From NCBI GenBank assembly GCA_052267165.1, contig JBKQHO010000039.1, positions 372,001 to 436,000 of the forward strand: a stretch of 64,000 nucleotides of DNA, given 5' to 3'. The position numbers and the translations under genes are program-made. Below are positions 52,441 to 61,238 of the stretch, one piece after another; the stretch's first letter is position 1, and each line of letters starts with the position of its first letter. The DNA is from CAWICD01 sp052267165. GTDB lineage: Bacteria > Vulcanimicrobiota > Vulcanimicrobiia > Vulcanimicrobiales > Vulcanimicrobiaceae. A model generated the notes under the pieces. That model was not told the origin of the DNA, searched no databases, and was given only the letters and a program-made list of their open reading frames with translations.

Positions 52441-52853
52441 TGGGTTACCTTAGCGGCTCGGATTGCTACAAAGCGTGGATCGGTGAAGCAGCCGATTGCC
52501 GTTGCCTGGCGCAGGCCGGCACTGATGTGCGCCTCATCGCTGCCTTTGGAAAGAACGCAGTTTGCGCCCGCGAGATGACATGCCAGTGCCCAGTCTTGCT
52601 CCAACGTTCCGCTGTAGACGGCGATGACGCACCCCGGCAACACAAAGCGAATCATGCGGAGCAGCTCGAGCGGATCGATGTCGAGATTGTCGATATCGAG
52701 GACCACGATGTGCGGCGCAACCAGCCCAAGCTCGGTCACGCTAATTCGCTCCGCGACAACCGGTGCCTCGAAACCCGACGAGAGCAACGAAGCCGTGAGC
52801 AACGAGATGCTCGCGGACTGGTTTCCGGCGAGATACGAGCGTGCTAACCGCAT
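52437..52853 (-). CDS. stand-alone receiver-like protein
   Basis: 138 residues with a receiver fold: VAPHIVVLDIDNLDIDPLEL carries the Asp position, LPGCVIAVYSGTLEQDWALA and AGANCVLSKGSDEAHI give the Thr/Ser and Lys positions. The N-terminal acidic pair is missing (RSYLAGNQSASISLLTASL), so Mg-dependent phosphorylation is doubtful; it may be a pseudo-receiver. No output domain. Heads the slipin operon; motif copy 2 lies 34 nt before the start. Confidence 0.65.
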   Translation of the reverse strand: MRLARSYLAGNQSASISLLTASLLSSGFEAPVVAERISVTELGLVAPHIVVLDIDNLDIDPLELLRMIRFVLPGCVIAVYSGTLEQDWALACHLAGANCVLSKGSDEAHISAGLRQATAIGCFTDPRFVAIRAAKVTQ

Positions 52854-52869
52854 CTGCTTACGATAGCAG

Positions 52870-52903
52870 CCCCTCGAAGCCGTGACTAGCGTGGAGCGAG
52901 GGG
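52870..52903 (-). promoter_or_regulatory. repeated upstream motif, copy 2, in an inverted repeat
   Basis: AGCGTGGAGCGAGGGG at 52888-52903. Here it is half of an inverted repeat: CCCCTCG (52870-52876) and CGAGGGG (52897-52903). Exactly 34 nt separate the motif from the receiver-like start, the same distance as copy 3. Confidence 0.5.
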
Positions 52904-53015
52904 ATGTAAAAACCGGGATAGCCCTTTACTGCCTCGTCGAGGCGCACCGAGCACAACAGAAAATCCTCGCGTTCTCGCAAGGTCGCTTTTCCCGGTGAGT
53001 TATTCCGGCGAAGTC

Positions 53016-53420
53016 CTACTGTCCGCGACCGCCGCTTTGAACGCCGTTATGCCGATTGCCGTCGTCCTGACCGAACTGAATTTGCGTATTGGGCGCCTGA
53101 CGCATCTGCGGACGCCCAGAGACCGCATACCCGGCGTTGCGTTGAACGGGATACTCGCTCTCAGGGACCCAAGCTTGGCGTCGGACCACGTGATGGTGCG
53201 CCCGATAGTACTTGGCTTCGTCCGCAGTGACGTAGTATCGACGGTCGTCCTCGACGTAGTAGGGCCGGTTGTTCGCATCGATCAGCAGCGCGCCGACGAT
53301 CGCGGCCGCGGCGATTGCCACGTCGGTGGTCGTGTCCGCGGAGGCAGGCAGCGGCCGAGCGACGACACTCGCCGCGACCAGAACAGAGCCTACGACGAGG
53401 CCTTTCCAGAGATTTTGCAT
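53016..53420 (-). CDS. small secreted protein, unknown
   Basis: 134 residues; signal peptide (KGLVVGSVLVAASVVARPLP, cleavage near ASA-DT). Then a hydrophobic segment (DVAIAAAAIVGALLIDANN) followed by Tyr/Arg/His-rich PYYVEDDRRYYVTADEAKYY and a Gln/Asn/Gly-rich tail. Such glycine-zipper-plus-YY proteins are common envelope stress proteins. Motif copy 3 is 34 nt upstream. Confidence 0.6.
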   Translation of the reverse strand: MQNLWKGLVVGSVLVAASVVARPLPASADTTTDVAIAAAAIVGALLIDANNRPYYVEDDRRYYVTADEAKYYRAHHHVVRRQAWVPESEYPVQRNAGYAVSGRPQMRQAPNTQIQFGQDDGNRHNGVQSGGRGQ

Positions 53421-53454
53421 GCTCTCACGGTACCAGGGTTTCTGGACACCGGTA

Positions 53455-53471
53455 AGCGTGGAACGAGGGGG
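53455..53471 (-). promoter_or_regulatory. repeated upstream motif, copy 3
   Basis: AGCGTGGAACGAGGGGG, 34 nt before the secreted-protein gene and in the region shared with the divergent LuxR regulator. Confidence 0.5.
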
Positions 53472-53520
53472 ACCTGCAAGCGGGGGATAAGCCTACCTCC
53501 CAAAAGACAGGAGAATGAGC

Positions 53521-54546
53521 GTGCCCCCGCCGGACAAGGACTCCAAGGACAGTGCATCGGCGCTCGCGAGGTTCCCAGCAGGAGATCCGGCGCGCGCGAT
53601 CGTCGGCACGATCCTCGAGCTTGTTCCGGTGTCGAATTGGAGTTTCTCGCGTTTCAAGCGAACCGGCGAGGACGATCAGCAGTCGGCATCGGGGCACGAC
53701 GGCGAGGAGTCTCGCCGAGCGCAAGAGGAGCTGGCCTTCGAGACTCAGCGGAGCAGGACCGGGCCCGTGATCGGCGCTACCCACGGCTCGCTTGGCCGAT
53801 ACAGCAGCGGTTTGACCCTCGTCTTCGCGGACAGCAGCGCGAGATTCGGTATCCTGACGCTGCTGCGAACCATGGAACTGGGGCCGTTTACCTCGAGCGA
53901 GATCCGAACGCTGACGTTCGCGCTCGATGCGGCCTCGGATCGTTTCTCCGAGCTTCGTCTGATGGAGTCTGAAGACGAAGGCCTCACGGAGTTTCGCTTG
54001 GAGCATTCGGGCGCGGCCGATTCGGTCCGAGAAGCCGTCAGCGACGACGTCGCGCAGTACATCCTGAACGACGAGTTGCAGATCGTCCTTGCGTGGACTT
54101 CGGAGAACGAGCGGCGCGTCTCGATGACCCCGCTGCACGCGCGCCTCCAGAACCGTCTGCCTCAGGTTCTCGAGGAGGCGGTGCGCTCGCTGACCGCTGC
54201 CTGGACCGCCGACCCGGCAACCCGGCAGCCGGGGACCATCCGTCCGGTGCCGTTTCTCGTGTTGGGCACGCGCCCGATGGCCGGCCCGATCGGTTTGTTC
54301 ATCGGGGTTTCCATCGAGCGTTTCAAGCCCGCGCACTCACTAACCGCCGCCGCTGCCCGATTTCGAATCTCGCCGCGCGAAGTCCAAGTGCTGGCCCTGC
54401 TGCTCGACGGCGCGCAGCTCGACGGTATCGCCGAACGACTGCACATCGCAAACTCGACGGTGCAGGACCACATCAAGAGTCTCCTGCTAAAAACCGGTAC
54501 CGAGAACCGCTCCGAGATGATCGCGAAGATCCTAGGCTGGAGCTAA
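53521..54546 (+). CDS. LuxR-family transcriptional regulator
   Basis: About 341 residues. The C-terminal GerE/LuxR helix-turn-helix is clear (ISPREVQVLALLLDGAQLDG, IAERLHIANSTVQDHIKSLL). The N-terminal 270 residues have a GAF-like feel (LTLVFADSSARFGILTLLRT, VLAWTSENERRVSMTPLHAR) but no firm family. GTG 53521 is preferred: AGGAG is 7 nt upstream, whereas the ATG at 53515 is only 1 nt from it. Divergent from the secreted-protein gene with motif copy 3 between them, so it may control that motif's regulon. Confidence 0.8.
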   Translation: MPPPDKDSKDSASALARFPAGDPARAIVGTILELVPVSNWSFSRFKRTGEDDQQSASGHDGEESRRAQEELAFETQRSRTGPVIGATHGSLGRYSSGLTLVFADSSARFGILTLLRTMELGPFTSSEIRTLTFALDAASDRFSELRLMESEDEGLTEFRLEHSGAADSVREAVSDDVAQYILNDELQIVLAWTSENERRVSMTPLHARLQNRLPQVLEEAVRSLTAAWTADPATRQPGTIRPVPFLVLGTRPMAGPIGLFIGVSIERFKPAHSLTAAAARFRISPREVQVLALLLDGAQLDGIAERLHIANSTVQDHIKSLLLKTGTENRSEMIAKILGWS

Positions 54547-54852
54547 TCGCCTAGCCGCCCCTTTGCGCCCGCGCGCCGGAACTCAGCGATCGCTAGGACG
54601 AAAAAGGACCCCTCGAGTTTCTCCTCTGCATGCCACCGTCGGCATGATAAGCTCCCCTTGCTGAACCTTTACCGGCCGGGCTCATCGCCGCGCGCAGACA
54701 CGACGGTCGATTCAGAGTTTGAGATTAGTGCGTTGCTCTGCATCCCCGCTTCGGGAGCCGCTAATCGCTTACGAACTAATGTGTACTCATTAGCGTGATA
54801 GCCCGACTTCTACAGCACGCCCTTCTTACCCGGGCACAGCTACTATTTTGAG
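54547..54852. other. intergenic with small inverted repeats
   Basis: No gene seen. CATGCC-N6-GGCATG near 54630-54650 and CTAATG-N6-CATTAG near 54777-54794 are small palindromes. GC content falls near the end, suggesting promoter or decayed sequence in front of the fibronectin-like fragment. Confidence 0.35.
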
Positions 54853-55230
54853 GTGCAAGGCTACCGCAACGGAACGACCACGCTCATGCCCACTTCGAAC
54901 GTCGTCGCATTAGCGATACCGGATGACGACGGATTTATCGGCTCGCTGACCGCACGCCCTCGCGACTATCTTCTGCCGGGCGGATATCTCGTGAACTGGA
55001 CGAACGTCGTGCAAGGGTATCGCCTTTACCAAAGCAATTCTCCGACAGGCCCATTCTCGCTGGTAGGCGATACAGGCTTCCAACTCGATGCGTTCAACAA
55101 CGGCTCCATGTTTCAAACCGGCCGGTATCCCGTGGGAACGCGCGAGTGTATCGAAGTTCAGGGCTATTCGCAATTCGGCCACCTGGGCCGGATGAGCACG
55201 CCGGTATGCGTCGTAGCATACGACTCATGA
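54853..55230 (+). pseudogene. fragment of a fibronectin-type repeat protein
   Basis: 125 residues from a GTG; no signal peptide and no ribosome site. Two related segments, YFEVQGYRNG (starting upstream of the GTG, in frame) and CIEVQGYSQFGHLGRMSTPV, are the closing strands of fibronectin-III-like modules, with NWTNVVQGYRLYQSNSPTGP between them. The open frame reaches up only to a TAG near 54802, within the first module. So the 5' part of a larger surface or secreted protein is missing. Confidence 0.5.
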
Positions 55231-55344
55231 GGATGAGGCACTAGTAACGGCGCCGGCGCCGGCGAAGCCGTGACGGTTGCCCGCGCCGGTACGCCCAGCG
55301 TGCTGCCGCGCTCCGGCTGACCGCGAGAACGAATTCCGAATTCG

Positions 55345-55370
55345 CGCGGGCTGGAAGACGTCAGCCCGCG
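55345..55370. repeat. 9-bp perfect hairpin
   Basis: CGCGGGCTG/CAGCCCGCG with an 8-nt loop, 50 nt before the next gene. No U-run. Possible terminator remnant or leader structure. Confidence 0.45.
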
Positions 55371-55419
55371 TCGAATGCGCGCCTATGCCGGCCAACGGTC
55401 GACAAGGATGTAGGCATCC

Positions 55420-57354
55420 ATGAAGACACAGGTGCTAGCAGCGATCGGCGAGACGGATTTTCAGCCGACCGCGCAGCTCAACGCGGCGCTGGCTGCCAAC
55501 GATCGCATCAAGTACTACTTTTCTCTTCTGCAAAGCGCCGTCAGCCAAGCCGACCGAGCGGAACCGTTGCCGCCCACGCTGAGACGCGAGCGTATCGCGT
55601 GCGGCGTCGACGATCAGACGCTCGATACGGTCGTTCGAAATGCCCGCAGAGAGGCCACGGGCTACCAGGTTCCTGAATGCGCCGGGATCGTCGCCGCGAT
55701 CGCTCGCGACGTGCGGACGATGGCTGCGCCCATCCTCGCCTCGGTGGATCGACAGCTCGCCTATCGCGAGCGCATCGAGCTTCTCCTCGCAGCGCTTCCG
55801 GCGATCAGCGACGATCTCATCGACGGCCGCGTCGTCGCCGCCATGACGAACGTGTGGCCTCGCGACGACACGTCGCGAGCCGTCCCAGGCAGTCTGCACG
55901 AGTTGGTGATCGACCTCCACAAAGAGCTTAACACGCTCGCAGGCGAGCTTGCCGAGCAGGTGCTGGACGGCGCCCGCTGTTACGGCCTCGCCGAAGCCGA
56001 CCGGCCGTTCGTCGCGGCCTTCATGACGGGCGTGAACCGAACCGCGAAGCTGAAGTTCGGCCACCCCGGTTTGGGCACCATGGCGACCCACACCGGCGAG
56101 CGCCTCGTCATTCAAAACGACATCGGCACGACGGACGCGCACGTCATCGTCATCCACGTGGATGGGCTGAGCGTCACGCTCACGTACGCAGACGTCCATC
56201 CCGAACGCCTGGAATTCTTTCAAGAGATGCTCGCGCGATTCGAGGTCGCGTGGGAGAGCGTGCACGCCAGCCGAGTTGCCACGCTCGCCGCAGGCGAACC
56301 GTTCTACCTCGCGACCGCACGCTTTGCGGCCCGCGACGAGGCTGAGTGCCGCACGTATCTCGAATGGCTCGGCTCCCGCATCGTGTTCTTGATCGATTGG
56401 AACCGTGCCCGCAAGGAGCTGCGCAGCTTCTTACGGGCAGAGCTGCGGATCGAAGTCTTGCGCTGGGCTGCCGAGGCGGAAGTAGGCCACCGAGGCTTTC
56501 TGGAACTCGGCGGCGCGCGCACCATCAATCGGGCGATCGAGGCGGCCGCCGGGTCGGCCATGCACTTCGGCGACCGCTTATGCGACGTCTTGGGCGATGA
56601 GGAGGCGACGACATTTGTAAAGTTCGTTTTGCAGATCGCCAGCGAGGGGATATTGGCGAAACAGTCGCACGCGTTGCTGCGGGACCGGATTCGAGCCGAA
56701 CTGCAAACGCATTTCAGCAACGAGGAACTGCGGCTCTTGGCCCTGGCGGCCGATCACGCCGGGCTGATCTTCGAGATCGCGAGCCTGGTGCGCGAGGGGC
56801 TGTCGTCGGCGGTCGCCGGCGAAGCCGCGAATTTCGGGAAGCTCGCGAAGCGTGCACGCGGCTTCGAGCACGATGCTGACCAGCTGGTCATCGCGGGGCG
56901 GGAAGCCGTTCGGCGCCGCCCGGAGTACGGCGTGTTCCAACGGTTGCTCGAATCCGCCGACGACGCCGCCGACGAGCTCGAGGACGTCGCCTTTTTGCTC
57001 ACGTTGCCGCCCGGAGTGCGCAGGGACCGGGCCCCCGAGGGGCTCCGGGTCCTCGCCGACCTCGTCGTCGGCAGCGCGCAGGAATGGGTCAAGGCCACGC
57101 ACATCCGTGTATCGCGGGCCTACGACGACACGGACGACTTCCTCACCGCTATCGACCGCATCGCCGCGCTCGAACAGGAAGCGGACGACGCCGAACGCGC
57201 GTTGACCGAGGAAGCGGTCGAACACGCGAACGACTTCAGGCAGCTGCACGTGTATTCGAGAATCGGCTATGCGCTCGAGGAGGCGACCGACGTTCTCAAA
57301 CACGCAGCCCTGATGTTGCGCGACCACCTGCTCGGCGACGTGCTCGGTGCTTGA
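55420..57354 (+). CDS. large protein with C-terminal DUF47/PhoU-like domain
   Basis: 644 residues, cytoplasmic. The C-terminal 220 residues are a PhoU-like helical bundle of the DUF47 type: KLAKRARGFEHDADQLVIAG, LLESADDAADELEDVAFLLT, DDFLTAIDRIAALEQEADDA, with the E/D-xxx-D metal patterns. The N-terminal part (GVNRTAKLKFGHPGLGTMAT, HTGERLVIQNDIGTTDAHVI) is not recognised but looks like a folded enzyme-like domain. Overlaps by 8 nt with the PPDK-like gene, so the two very likely form one functional unit. DUF47 proteins usually regulate Pit phosphate transporters; none is visible here. Confidence 0.65.
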   Translation: MKTQVLAAIGETDFQPTAQLNAALAANDRIKYYFSLLQSAVSQADRAEPLPPTLRRERIACGVDDQTLDTVVRNARREATGYQVPECAGIVAAIARDVRTMAAPILASVDRQLAYRERIELLLAALPAISDDLIDGRVVAAMTNVWPRDDTSRAVPGSLHELVIDLHKELNTLAGELAEQVLDGARCYGLAEADRPFVAAFMTGVNRTAKLKFGHPGLGTMATHTGERLVIQNDIGTTDAHVIVIHVDGLSVTLTYADVHPERLEFFQEMLARFEVAWESVHASRVATLAAGEPFYLATARFAARDEAECRTYLEWLGSRIVFLIDWNRARKELRSFLRAELRIEVLRWAAEAEVGHRGFLELGGARTINRAIEAAAGSAMHFGDRLCDVLGDEEATTFVKFVLQIASEGILAKQSHALLRDRIRAELQTHFSNEELRLLALAADHAGLIFEIASLVREGLSSAVAGEAANFGKLAKRARGFEHDADQLVIAGREAVRRRPEYGVFQRLLESADDAADELEDVAFLLTLPPGVRRDRAPEGLRVLADLVVGSAQEWVKATHIRVSRAYDDTDDFLTAIDRIAALEQEADDAERALTEEAVEHANDFRQLHVYSRIGYALEEATDVLKHAALMLRDHLLGDVLGA

Positions 57355-58993
57355 ACCCGACGCCCTCCCAGCGACCTATTCCATCCTCCCCGGCGCGAGT
57401 TTACCGAACGAGGGCGCAACCGAGGTCGGGAACAAAGCGTGGAATTTGATGCGCATGCTGGGCGCGGATTTACCGGTCCCATCTGGATTCGTGCTCTCGA
57501 CCGGCTGGTGTCGCCGATTGCGGGAAGGCCATGCCGACGAAGCCGCCCTCAGGCAGACGCTGCAAAGCGGGATCGCGCGCCTCGAAGCGGCGAGCGACCT
57601 GAGGTTTGGCTCGCCGCGCCGTCCGCTGCTGGTATCGGTGCGCTCCGGTGCGGCGGTCTCGATGCCGGGGATGTTGGAGACCGTGCTTGACGTCGGACTG
57701 AATCTGGAGAGCGTGGCCGGCTTGATTCGGATGACCGGCAATCCGCGTTTGGCTTGGGACAGCTTTCGGCGGCTCATCCAAGGCTATGCCGAAGTCGTGG
57801 CCGAGTTGCCCACCGAGCCGTTCGATTCGTTGGTGCAACAGGCGCTCGCGGACGCGGAAGCGTCGGACGAGGATGAGCTCGACCACCGGCGCCTGCGCAC
57901 GTTGACGGCGGCGTTGCTGGAGCGCTATCATGCGCTGCGCGGCGAGCCGTTTCCGACGGATCCGCTCGAACAACTGCTCGCGGCGGCGCGCGCCGTCTTT
58001 CGATCCTGGGACGCGCCCAAGGCCGCCACCTACCGGCGCCTCAACGAGATCCGAGACGACGCTGGAACGGCCGTTACGGTGCAGACGATGGTCTACGGAA
58101 ATGCCGGCGGCGCCTCAGGCGCCGGCGTCGGCTTCACCCGCAACCCCGCAACCGGGGAGCGCGAGCTCTACCTTGATTTTCGCTTCAACGGTCAAGGCGA
58201 GGACATCGTAGCCGGCCGCCGGATGCCGAGCGACACCGAGCGCCTCCGCCGCGTGTTGCCGGCCGTGTGGCAGCGGCTCGAGGATGCGGGCCGATCGCTC
58301 GAAATCTTGTTCGGCGACGCGCAAGATTTCGAGTTCACGGTGCAAGACGGTCGGCTCTTCCTGCTCCAAACGCGCGCCGCGAAACGTACGCCGTGGGCGG
58401 CCTTGCGGATCGCCGCCGACATGGTCGAGGAAGGCCTCCTGTCGCCGGCGGAAGCGTTGTCCCAGCTCGGCGGCATCGAGCTCGAAGCGCTCGTGCGCAC
58501 GCGCTTCGCTCCGCCGCTTCCGCACCCGCTCGCCCGTGCGAGCGTCGCCGGCGTGGGCGTCGCAAGCGGTGCCATCGCGCTCGATGCAGGCGCCGTCGAA
58601 CGCCTGACGGAGACCGCCGGCAGCGTTGTGCTGGTGCGGACGGAAACCGCTGCAAGCGACGTCGCCGGCATCGCCAAGGCGCAGGGTCTCCTCACCGCAC
58701 GCGGCGCGCGTACGTCGCACGCGGCGGTCGTGGCGCGCCAGCTCGGGAAAGTGTGTTTGGTCGCCTGCCCCGATGTGACGATCGACCTCGAGCGGCGCCT
58801 GTGCACGATCGGCGGCCGAACGTTCGCGGAAGGCGATCCCCTGTCGCTGGACGGCAACGACGGTGCGATCTATCCCGGAATTCTGCAGACGACGACGGAG
58901 CGTCCCGAACGGGAGCTTGCGGCGGTCGCGCGCTGGCGCAGCGCGACGCGATGCTCGATGACGGAGAGTACATACCATGGCGACCCGCGATGA
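57347..58993 (+). CDS. PPDK-like protein: ATP-grasp plus phosphohistidine domain, no PEP barrel
   Basis: 548 residues. N-terminal ATP-grasp of the pyruvate phosphate dikinase/PEP synthase family (GNKAWNLMRMLGADLPVPSG, LLVSVRSGAAVSMPGMLETV, GNAGGASGAGVGFTRNPATG, FLLQTRAAKRTP) and the mobile phosphohistidine domain (GLLTARGARTSHAAVVARQL, with the catalytic His in TSHAA). The C-terminal PEP/pyruvate TIM barrel is absent; the protein ends about 80 residues after the His. Thus it could phosphorylate its own His with ATP but needs another acceptor, perhaps the paired upstream protein. GTG start. Confidence 0.75.
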   Translation: MLEPDALPATYSILPGASLPNEGATEVGNKAWNLMRMLGADLPVPSGFVLSTGWCRRLREGHADEAALRQTLQSGIARLEAASDLRFGSPRRPLLVSVRSGAAVSMPGMLETVLDVGLNLESVAGLIRMTGNPRLAWDSFRRLIQGYAEVVAELPTEPFDSLVQQALADAEASDEDELDHRRLRTLTAALLERYHALRGEPFPTDPLEQLLAAARAVFRSWDAPKAATYRRLNEIRDDAGTAVTVQTMVYGNAGGASGAGVGFTRNPATGERELYLDFRFNGQGEDIVAGRRMPSDTERLRRVLPAVWQRLEDAGRSLEILFGDAQDFEFTVQDGRLFLLQTRAAKRTPWAALRIAADMVEEGLLSPAEALSQLGGIELEALVRTRFAPPLPHPLARASVAGVGVASGAIALDAGAVERLTETAGSVVLVRTETAASDVAGIAKAQGLLTARGARTSHAAVVARQLGKVCLVACPDVTIDLERRLCTIGGRTFAEGDPLSLDGNDGAIYPGILQTTTERPERELAAVARWRSATRCSMTESTYHGDPR

Positions 58994-59231
58994 CGATCGG
59001 CTGAGGACGACCGGCCGCGTTCTCCACGTGCCTTCCTACTACGATCTGTTCGTCGCGTTCCTGGCGATGGGGAGCGAGCGACGTTATCGTCAGCAGCTGG
59101 TCGACGTAGCCCGTCTGCGCGCCGGCTTCAGGCTCGTCGAAAGCGGCACCGCGCCGATGGAAATGGTCGAGTGGCAGTTCGTACTCGCAACGCTTGCCGC
59201 TTCAAACCACGCAGGGGCGACGACGTCTTAG
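58977..59231 (+). pseudogene. truncated SAM-dependent methyltransferase N-terminus
   Basis: 84 residues. VPSYYDLFVAFLAMGSERRY and QLVDVARLRAG match the opening of UbiE-type methyltransferases (Y-DLLV-LLTLGRE-R, LDLARLRPG); the sequence then diverges just where motif I (VLDVGCG) should start and runs for 35 unrelated residues. Overlaps the PPDK-like gene by 17 nt, with GGAG upstream, so it may still be translated. Confidence 0.5.
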
Positions 59232-59255
59232 ATCCCGCCCCAGAGGGACGGGACA

Positions 59256-59861
59256 CTAGACCGTGACGGTCGCCTGTGCCGGTATGCGAAGCTTGATTTC
59301 GCCGAAGACGACGTCGGGCGGACGCACGAGCTGATCGCCGATGTTCTCGCCGGTCCAGGCCAGCGTTCGTTCTCGGCCGGCGTTCGCCGACTCCTCATCG
59401 GCGAAGACCAGCAGCCACTCCGCGACGCCGCGGCCGGCGTCGAGCGCGCCTGAGGCCGCATAACCGGGCATGCCCCGCATCAGCGGCACGAAGCCGTCGC
59501 GAATGCGCTTCGCGATCGGCTGATCGGCGCCGGGTTTGCTTTCGTAGCGCCAAACGAAGCCATAGCCGGTCTCGACGTGCTCGTTCACGTCGCGAAAGGT
59601 AATCGGTCCCTGCGTGACCCTCGGGTGACCGAGAGCCACGGCAGCTTGGTTCTCCCTGACCCAACCCGCGGCGAGTTCGGCGCCCAGCTCGTCTTCGAAG
59701 ACGCTTGCCGTAACGACGCCGCCGGGGCCCGCATCGATCAAGGTCCAGGAGACGAAGTTCCAAGCCTTGCTGATCGGATGCATGAACCGGTCGCGGATGG
59801 TGCGGACGATCTGCTCGATTTGCTTTGGATCGGCCTTGTAGTGGCGGACGACACCAAACAT
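59256..59861 (-). CDS. dimeric alpha/beta-barrel (ABM-like) protein, unknown
   Basis: 201 residues forming two ferredoxin-like halves: MFGVVRHYKADPKQIEQIVR, FVSWTLIDAGPGGVVTASVF and FVPLMRGMPGYAASGALDAG, EWLLVFADEESANAGRER. This is the antibiotic-biosynthesis-monooxygenase/EthD-type fold often found as a tandem. No catalytic signature. GAAAGG before ATG. No operon partner. Confidence 0.6.
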   Translation of the reverse strand: MFGVVRHYKADPKQIEQIVRTIRDRFMHPISKAWNFVSWTLIDAGPGGVVTASVFEDELGAELAAGWVRENQAAVALGHPRVTQGPITFRDVNEHVETGYGFVWRYESKPGADQPIAKRIRDGFVPLMRGMPGYAASGALDAGRGVAEWLLVFADEESANAGRERTLAWTGENIGDQLVRPPDVVFGEIKLRIPAQATVTV

Positions 59862-60201
59862 TCAAAACCGCCTTTCGCGCTGCACGCACATCGCTTGAGG
59901 CGGCGCAGTGCAGCCGTGTCTGGGGACTTCGAGACCGAGGAAGCTGGCCCCCACCGGGCTCCTCGAATACAGGGTCCACAACGAACTTCCGATCGCTTGG
60001 CCTGAACTGGTGACTCAGGTGTTGCGCTCGGCGGCGCGCGACGTCCGAGGCTGCCGCCGGGACCTCATGCAGCCTTAGCTTGGCCGCACCTTCGAGCTTG
60101 CAGTACTGTTCTGACCAGCGCGTCGAACGAAGCGAACTTCCGATCTTTGTCGCGGCCAGGCCGCCCACCGCGACCATCAGCCACCCAGAAGGAGCAACGA
60201 C
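59862..60201. other. intergenic between divergent genes
   Basis: Holds the two divergent promoters. GCGAACTTCCGATC-like 11-mers (AACTTCCGATC) occur twice, near 59981 and 60136, 155 bp apart in the same orientation. No coding frame could be supported. Confidence 0.35.
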
Positions 60202-60726
60202 ATGTCCGATTCGACCGAACGAGCGATCCTCGCCGGCGGCTGCTTTTGGGGCGTGCAGGATCTGCTGCGCCGTTATCCGGGCGTGTTGTCGACACGGGTC
60301 GGTTATTCGGGCGGCGACGTGCCGAACGCGACCTATCGCAATCACGGAACCCACGCCGAAGCCGTCGAGATCATCTTCGACCCCAGGAAGATCAGCTACC
60401 GGAAGCTGCTGGAGTTCTTCTTCCAAATTCACGATCCGACGACCCTGAACCGTCAGGGCAACGACCGGGGGCTCAGCTATCGTTCCGCCATCTTCTACAC
60501 GAACGACGAACAGAAGCGGGTCGCCGAGGACACCATCGCCGACGTCGATGCGTCAGGGCTCTGGCCCGGCAAGGCCGTCACGGAAGTCGCCCTCGCCGGC
60601 GACTTCTGGGAGGCGGAGCCGGAACATCAGGACTACCTGCAACGCTATCCGTCTGGCTACACCTGCCATTTCATCCGCCCCGACTGGAAGCTCCCGGTCC
60701 GAGCGGAAGCGCAAAAAACGGGTTGA
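60202..60726 (+). CDS. msrA: peptide-methionine (S)-S-oxide reductase
   Basis: Repairs oxidised methionine. ILAGGCFWGVQDLLRRYPGV with the catalytic Cys14, VGYSGGDVPNATYRNHGTHA, EAVEIIFDPRKISYRKLLEF, FFQIHDPTTLNRQGNDRG and YRSAIFY complete the family signature. 174 residues. AAGGAG 8 nt before ATG. Nearby peroxidase and OxyR fit an oxidative-stress neighbourhood. Confidence 0.95.
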   Translation: MSDSTERAILAGGCFWGVQDLLRRYPGVLSTRVGYSGGDVPNATYRNHGTHAEAVEIIFDPRKISYRKLLEFFFQIHDPTTLNRQGNDRGLSYRSAIFYTNDEQKRVAEDTIADVDASGLWPGKAVTEVALAGDFWEAEPEHQDYLQRYPSGYTCHFIRPDWKLPVRAEAQKTG

Positions 60727-60837
60727 GTCGCGCGTTCGCCGTCGTCGCGGCGCTCGCGACTGCTCGGAAGCCGATAACTCTGGCCATGTGAGCCGAACTC
60801 GAAGGATCGCTACTTTCGGCTTCGTTTCATTAAGGAG

Positions 60838-60866
60838 CTGACAAGAGGGCGCGATACGGGTATGCT
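60838..60866 (+). promoter_or_regulatory. sigma-70-like promoter of the 96-residue gene
   Basis: CTGACA (60838-60843) and TATGCT (60861-60866) with the ideal 17-nt spacing; transcription would begin near 60873, giving a short leader with GAGGTG before the ATG. Confidence 0.6.
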
Positions 60867-60890
60867 AAGAGTCATCAGAGGTGACACTCC

Positions 60891-61181
60891 ATGAAGATTG
60901 CTTTGCTCTTCACCGCGGGCGGTCCGCTCGTGATCGCGACCTCGTACACCTCCTTCACGGATTCCCGCCTTCTCGAAAAGCTCGACGCCAAGGGAATCGA
61001 TAAGTTCGTGGCCTACGAACTACCGTTCGACTTGGTGAAGCAACGCTACGCTGGGCATTTTGACATCGCGATGCAGGATCTCCACCAATCGGACGACCTG
61101 CGGGTTCTCGACTTCAACGGCGAACGCGCCTTCCGTCTCTTCCACCTGAAGGAACTCGGCACGCCCGTCATGTTCGAGTGA
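60891..61181 (+). CDS. conserved small protein, unknown
   Basis: 96 residues, no signal or membrane segment, though the start is hydrophobic (KIALLFTAGGPLVIATSYTS). FTDSRLLEKLDAKGIDKFVA, YELPFDLVKQRYAGHFDIAM and LRVLDFNGERAFRLFHLKEL give an alpha/beta outline. Own promoter and good ribosome site, so surely expressed. Family not recognised; a Cys-free, acidic cytosolic protein. Confidence 0.65.
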   Translation: MKIALLFTAGGPLVIATSYTSFTDSRLLEKLDAKGIDKFVAYELPFDLVKQRYAGHFDIAMQDLHQSDDLRVLDFNGERAFRLFHLKELGTPVMFE

Positions 61182-61238
61182 CGCTCCGCCTGCCGTCTCC
61201 ATAGCGCCGACCGCAAGTATGAAACCGGTGGGCTTGAT

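Noticed and set aside
59862..60295. Possible minus-strand gene overlapping the msrA start
   Set aside because: Frames are Arg-rich, lack ribosome sites and run antisense into msrA.
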